NCBI RefSeq assembly: GCF_040436345.1
Contig: NC_133221.1
Coordinates: 2,663,618 to 2,727,617, forward strand
Length of the DNA stretch: 64,000 nucleotides
Source: Pagrus major
Taxonomy: Eukaryota > Chordata > Actinopteri > Spariformes > Sparidae
Reading direction: 5' to 3'
Part shown: in pieces, positions 58,682 through 64,000 of the stretch
Numbering within the stretch: position 1 is the first letter of the stretch
Layout of the letters: each line of letters starts with the position of its first letter
Notes under the pieces: generated by a model
Databases searched by the model: none
The model's input: the letters and a program-made list of their open reading frames with translations, nothing else
What the model was told of the DNA's origin: nothing
Made by a program: the position numbers and the translations under genes

Positions 58682-59964
58682 CAGAGGTGGGACAATGTGG
58701 GAGTATCGATACTGCAAAAGTTTTGAAACCATTTCAAATGTTTAGTATTGATATGTATTAATATTTTGAGACTTTTGACAACACTAGGAGTGGATTTAAA
58801 TGTATTTTCATAGAGGGAAGTCTTTTTTCAGCTGCCATATGTTAACAAGTAGACATAGAAAGCTGCAACAACCACCAATCTGAAGCTGAGATAAGCTTTC
58901 AGAACAGTTTCAACGTATCTTTCATAGTTTTAGTGTCGTTGTTGTGACTGGTTGTTGGTCCAGAGGCACAGAACATGAACTGAGAAGGATGCATGATCGG
59001 TTGGTCACATCACTTTGGGCTCCATGAAGTTGTGATAGACATTATTTTATTATTATTTATATATTTTCTGATATTTTATAGACTCAATGATTAATTCAAA
59101 CGAGAAATTATTGTAATAATCAGGTTAATTAATGGTGAAAATAACCGTTCCTTGCTGTAGTAGAAGAAAGAGTTCACAGTCCTTGTTGTCCACATCTGTC
59201 AGTCATCATCCACCATTTTTTTTAGTAATCAATTCCTTCTCCTTTATGTATTTCAGCATCAATGATCAATACTGATTAGTGGTTGGTGTGTTAATTGATA
59301 TCAAGGTTCAGGCAAAGTGGAGCTCTCACAGATTTCAGGGATCTTGCCGGCCCGACAGCTCTGATCATCGTACCTGTTGCTCACGGTGTTGAACTCAGTC
59401 GTTCAGTACGTCCTTGAAAGAATCCACATATATAAATGTTCTGTGTTACTCAGACTTTATTCTGTGTTTCTAAACAGAATCAAAACATTAAAATGTGTGT
59501 CGCCACTGTTTAGAAGATGTTGCAGGGAGGGAAACAAACCCCTCCTGTTTTTACTCTTCATCTTTTGACCGACAGCAGAGCTCAGCGGAGAGGAATGACT
59601 CAAACGTATGAATGAAAGGAAAGGAAAAGGGCGTCTTTCTGTGTTTGTAAAACGCTATATTTAGAAATAATACAATCCGGTCTATCTGTCAGTCAACTCC
59701 GAGCTGTCTCAGACAGATTGGAGAGCTTCGTCTGAACGATGTCTTGGTATCTGCAGACTGAGGCTGGAGTCGGGTTGTTCCGGTGGCTGAGCAGACAGGT
59801 TGATGTGAAGCTGAGAGGGGTTTGAGGTGCTCGTTGGCATGGTTACCGCTGGGCTAATTGCACCCCGTCCCAAATCATTTCATATTCAGATGAAGACGAG
59901 GAGACAGGAATGGGAATCCTCCTCGCTGAGGCCGTCTCCTGTAAATCCCTCTGCTCCTCTCCTC

Positions 59965-59985
59965 CTCTCTCTCTTTCAGTGTCCC

Positions 59986-60040
<55 letters not shown>

Positions 60041-60119
60041 CTCAGTGTATCTCTGTCTATCTGTGTGTGTGTGTGTGTCTCTCTCTGTCTCTCTCTGTCT
60101 CTCTTTCAGTGTCCCTCTG

Positions 60120-60151
<32 letters not shown>

Positions 60152-60170
60152 AGTGTCTCTCAGTGTCCCC
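59965..60170. repeat. (CT)n/(GTCT)n-rich low-complexity block
   Basis: Imperfect CT tracts with CTGT, CAGTGT and TG interruptions, the purest at about 60001-60036. Serine/leucine-rich frames through it are artefacts. Confidence 0.93.
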
Positions 60171-60176
60171 CAGCCG

Positions 60177-60179
<3 letters not shown>

Positions 60180-60212
<33 letters not shown>
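60180..60212. repeat. (CAG)11 trinucleotide repeat
   Basis: Eleven perfect CAG units, intronic in nol4l on the sense strand. CAG runs of this purity are often length-polymorphic. Confidence 0.96.
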
Positions 60213-60213
<1 letters not shown>

Positions 60214-61773
60214 TCTGTTGAGTCTGTTTAGTATCTGAGGATCAGGCTGTTTAGACTGGAGACAAAGAGAGAGAGAGATTCCTCCGGTACTCTCTTGAAC
60301 CTACTAAGCGTGTGTCTGTGTTTTCTGCCTCTAACTGGACCGGTGTTAGAAAGAGTGTGGGTGTTTTAGCCTGTACTCACTTCCATGTGCTGATGATTGA
60401 GGTTAGCATTAACAGGTTGCTTTAACCAAATCCAGAAAAAACATAATTTCTCACTTCCCTCTAGTGGTGTCAGGCAGTGCAGATAGATTTGTTTTAATTT
60501 GTCTTTGCCCCGATCTCAGTACGATGTTATGGTTGCTGTAAAAACCTCCAGAAAAACGAAAACTAAAGGAATCATAGCCTAAAAATAAAATGGCAGTGAT
60601 GGTTGTTAAACAATGAAGAAAACACCTGCGATGACCTAACGCTTCTTCACAATGTATTTAACCAGCGTAGCTGCTCACTAAAACATTGGTTGACCTTGGT
60701 GTTGTCATGCTCTTCAACTTTTACCGAAAACAGAACTTATAAATAAAACAGTTTAGCCCAAATCTCTTCAGGAATTCAGGAAGTAAACGTCTGATGATGG
60801 CAGTTGACAGCAGTAAAGAGAAACCGCTGTGTTACTTATTTGTTTAAAATCTCGGTGCCGCTGTGCAGATTGAAGCTCTGCTCTCGTCTTTTTGTCTCGT
60901 CTGCTACCTGTTGAGCGATGTGCGAAACACACGTCTGGATGTGTTGAACTAAACGGCATCTAAATGCCGTGTTTATGGCTCAAATCAGCTTCCTGCTTTC
61001 TTTCTGTCTGCGTCACGCTGAGAGGGGTATGACCTGACTGCAACAACAGCTGATCAGACGGCAACCAGCTTATACACTGACACTGATGCACAGATAGTGT
61101 GTGAGACGATAGAGGTGAAAAGTGATAAGTGCTCAGCTGATCTCTCTCAGGTGCAGAACGATGTTGGGAGGAAAGAATTGAAAAAGACGCATCTCTCTCC
61201 TGGGGACTGTTAGGTTGACTTTGCAGCCAGCACTTATGAATGAATTAGGAGTACAGTGACAGTAAAACACAGGTGAGACACATTACAGGTTGCTAGTGAT
61301 CAGAATGGGAACTGACGCTCATCCTTTCCCTTTGTTTAGATTCATTCCTTCTTGTTATACGAGCTTTTCTCTGCCTTTTGATAGATATTTATTATCTGTG
61401 TCTTTTTGTCGTCTGTAAATCTTTGCAGGACAAACTTGATCATTTAATTTGCCTCTATTAAATACTGAATTAATGTCTTCACACAACAAGCCTTGACCCT
61501 AAATAATGATATTCTCATGGATCGTGGATGTGGAAGTCGTCAGAGTTCATGTTCAGAGAGCGGACGTCACAGTGATTAACTCGTCTTCTGTATCAAGAGA
61601 TGAAATAAAAAAAGAAACTAGTTTCTGCTTTCATTTTCATCTCAGTCACACACCTCTCATCTGATTGTTTAATGTCTGCTTCGGCCGGCTTTAAATGAGT
61701 TTTTATGAGTTGAGTGCTCCGGTGCTTCTCTCTGCCTTATTGGTAATTTAAAATCTAGTTACAAATATGGTAC

Positions 61774-61946
61774 ATGGACTTGCTTTTCAGGTCTACAGGC
61801 TGCTCAAAGCGCCGTACAACAATTGTCACATGCAAGGTGCCAACTGCTCATCACGAGCAATTTGGAGTTCAGTATCTTGCTTTAGGATACTTTGACATGC
61901 AGCTGGGGGAGCCGGGGATTCGAACCAGCGATCTTCCGATTACTAG
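61774..61946 (-). mobile_element. Dispersed repeat with tRNA-like B box
   Basis: AGGCTGCTCAAAGCGCCGTA, CATGCAAGGTGCCAACTGCT, GGAGTTCAGTATCTTGCTTT and GATACTTTGACATGCAGCTG are followed by GGGGGAGCCGGGGATTCGAACC. On the minus strand the last contains GGTTCGAATCC (61926-61916), a good pol III B box. The order matches a very common teleost repeat. Confidence 0.65.
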
Positions 61947-62228
61947 ATGATAAATATTTGAATTCAGTTAAGTTTTCTTGTTTTTTCGTGTCGTCTCAGG
62001 TGATAGAAAACTGTATATTTTTGAATCACCTATGAGTTTCAGCACCTTGTCATGGATTTTAAGCTATTTTCTGATATTTTAATAGACATCTTATTAACCA
62101 AGGAAGTAATTGTCAGATTAATTGCCGTGCTATTTATTTGTTTGTGTGACTTATTTTATACCCCGGCCAAAGAAAGTACTAATTTATGGTGGTGACACCT
62201 CCAGGTTGGTGGTGTGTTCAAATTAATA

Positions 62229-62340
62229 CAACCGAGGGGCTGCAACTAACAGTTATTTTCATCGTCGATCAATCTGTTGATCTTTTTCTCAATTAGTTGA
62301 TTGGTTGTTTGGTCCACAGAATGTCAGAAAATGAAAGGCC
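62229..62340 (+). repeat. Dispersed teleost repeat, GATTAATCGATTAG family, 5' part
   Basis: GAGGGGCTGCAACTAACAGT, CAATTAGTTGATTGGTTGTT and AGAATGTCAGAAAATG match the first third of the copy at 7916-8222. The rest is absent. Confidence 0.7.
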
Positions 62341-63119
62341 ATGAAAAAGAAAGAGCGACGGTGACGTCACCGGCACCTTTCTGAAGCGTTAAGAGATTTT
62401 CAACTTGAAGAGCTGTTGTCCTGAAGAGTCTGTGTTTGAAGGTGGGACGTCATGGAGGGTCCTAGTAAATCCTGCTGTGTGAGGCACCTGTACAGCAGAT
62501 GTACGACTGGTCTCAAGTGTTGTTCCCTCCTGGTGAAGGTTATTCCAGGCAGGTGCAGAGAAGCAGCTGGCTGCAGGTTGAACATGTTTGTCTGTAAGCA
62601 TCCAAGTCGGGTGGTCAGTGCTCATGGTAACCGTAGATTTGGCAAAAGTCACGTTGTTTCTTTATTGTGTATGTTGTACAAACAAATAGGACATATGGAT
62701 GTGTGTGGGTTAAAATGATCACTCTCTCATCTTCTGCAGCTTTTGGAGTTATTATCTGCGACCAGGTTGGGTGAATGACTGTCGTTGGCTGTTAAAGTCT
62801 TATAATGAGACATGTCAGTGTTTTTGTGGTAAACACTTTAATTAGAGTTCTGAACATGAGGCCTATAGTAACCATAGAAACAGTACTTCATGCAAAGTTA
62901 ACTCTCACCCATCTGTTAAACTTACATCAAACGAACCTTTTTAAATTTTGAACACAGCTTTTCTTCTGTCCTTTGATAACTCACCATGAAATGAGGCGTC
63001 CAGCCTGGGACTTGTGCTACATTTCATCATCCTCTGCAGTCCAGTCCTTCTTGTTCTTTTTTTGCACAACAGAAAGCTGAAGTTATTAAAAAATGAGGAT
63101 ATGTAATACAAGTTTGTTC

Positions 63120-63235
63120 AACCTACTGGTGGTGGGGAAAAAAAAAATCCTTCAGTTAATTCAAGCGGGCACTTTTTAATTAGCTTAATTAGTAGCGCGA
63201 CCGCCCATATTGCTGTTGGGAGTCTTTGGTTTAAG
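63120..63235. other. Homeodomain-site-rich block, possible conserved element
   Basis: TTAATTAGCTTAATTAGTAG (63177-63196) packs overlapping TAATTA-type sites next to GCGCGACCGCCC in otherwise ordinary intron. This composition is common in vertebrate non-coding enhancers near developmental genes. No conservation data are available here. Confidence 0.25.
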
Positions 63236-64000
63236 AAGAAGAGAATATAGCCACGAGGTACATGTACAGTCCTTATTAACGTGAAGTCCTCTAATGCACA
63301 CAACCATCAGAATATGTCTGTTTAATCACCACCTATCATGGCTTTGTTTTTACATTCCTTATCAATACTGAACTGTTTCATTTTACTCTGAATGTTCCTT
63401 CCAGTCAAACACAGCCCAGATGTCAGAAGATTAAAAAACAATGAGAAAAAGATGAATACAGGTGTTAATTTATGATTGTGTGGTGGAGCGGCATGATAAT
63501 GGAAAAGTAACATAGTGGAAGAGAAGAGTCTTTGCTCAGGAATGGACTCTGTTGTATGTTAATGAGTCCAGTTTACAACCAGAGTTAAGTCGATGTTTTA
63601 CAATAAGGTCACGTTCATAAATCACGCGTCTCATTAACCCTTCTGCTTCGATGTTACTACTCGTCTCTCTGCCTGTCATCAGCCTGCAGCCTCCTCTTCT
63701 GTCTGCTGACTTCACTCAAGACAAACTTGATTTGAAGTGTGATGTGATATAATGTATGAATGAGAAGATACAGTGACTCACGATGTTAGCTGCGATCACT
63801 GTGCGGTGAAGGTCCCAGCTGTTACGGTGATTATAGTGAAGTCTGAAGATTAATGTGACAGTGATGCATCGATTTTTTTTATTAGTTGGTGCACCTTCAT
63901 ACAGAGACAGTCTCTGTAGGATCCAGTGAGCAGTTTCTCTGGTGTAAACACAGTCTGAAGTTCCAGCTGAAGAAGGAAGTGCTGAGTGGTTTGTTGGGAC

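Larger units (their letters stand above)
55691..64000 (+). other. nol4l: nol4l first coding intron (5' part)
   Basis: No NOL4L exon 2 (expected to encode the RRVAVVEDFFDIIY-type block) is found on the + strand down to the window end. The intron is at least 8.3 kb. It contains microsatellites, one local duplication, a SINE-like element and several dispersed repeats, all listed separately. A + frame of 140 codons at 57249-57671 lies in a dispersed repeat. Confidence 0.7.

Noticed and set aside
61911..61946. A tRNA gene at the GGTTCGAATCC box
   Set aside because: No complete cloverleaf or A box at tRNA spacing; the box belongs to a dispersed repeat.

Overview
The window reads as nuclear DNA of a ray-finned fish, most likely a percomorph teleost. 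It has spliced vertebrate genes with GT-AG introns, very dense (CA)n/(TG)n microsatellites, and many dispersed repeats whose layout I recognise as typical of teleosts: LINE tails ending in short tandem repeats, tRNA-derived SINE fragments, TTAA-flanked MITE-like elements, and the abundant 'CGATTAATCGATTAG' family. There are no operons, CRISPR arrays or prokaryotic signals. The species is not identifiable from the sequence.

Two protein-coding genes are firmly supported, both on the + strand. (1) commd7 (12728-19006) is complete: nine coding exons, 600 nt including the stop, 199 residues. It has a CpG-containing promoter with NRF1-like and ETS-like motifs, and poly(A) signals near 19214 and 19281. 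(2) nol4l begins at 55253. Its first coding exon (55253-55690, 146 residues) carries the conserved FQDWCLRTYGDSGKTKTVTR block. The remaining 8.3 kb to the window end looks like its first coding intron. The order COMMD7 then NOL4L on one strand matches human 20q11.21. In human, DNMT3B lies divergently on the other side of COMMD7, and a small minus-strand exon at 3366-3474 (20 codons, both splice sites present) is a candidate N-terminal exon of that neighbour. That assignment is tentative.

Layout: 1-3365, unrecognised sequence plus a TG microsatellite cluster. 3366-10900, candidate minus-strand exon, its presumed upstream intron and a possible promoter near 10.7-10.9 kb. 11.35-12.18 kb, a fold-back repeat. 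12.6-19.3 kb, commd7. 19.3-54 kb, a gene-poor interval holding a decayed retrovirus-like gag-pol remnant (20.9-23.1 kb), LINE fragments, MITE-like elements, two clear local duplications, a 150-bp palindrome, many microsatellites and one unassigned open exon-like block (31088-31240). 54.1-55.7 kb, CpG-rich nol4l 5' region. 55.7-64 kb, nol4l intron with a further local duplication and more repeats.

I did not find a coherent new biological system. The observations most worth a second look are the (TG)n tract standing in for the polypyrimidine tract of commd7 exon 3 (a CFTR-exon-9-like arrangement), the 150-bp palindrome inside a LINE fragment, the direct duplication at 41.2/43.3 kb, the unassigned exon-like block at 31.1 kb and the candidate divergent exon at 3.4 kb.
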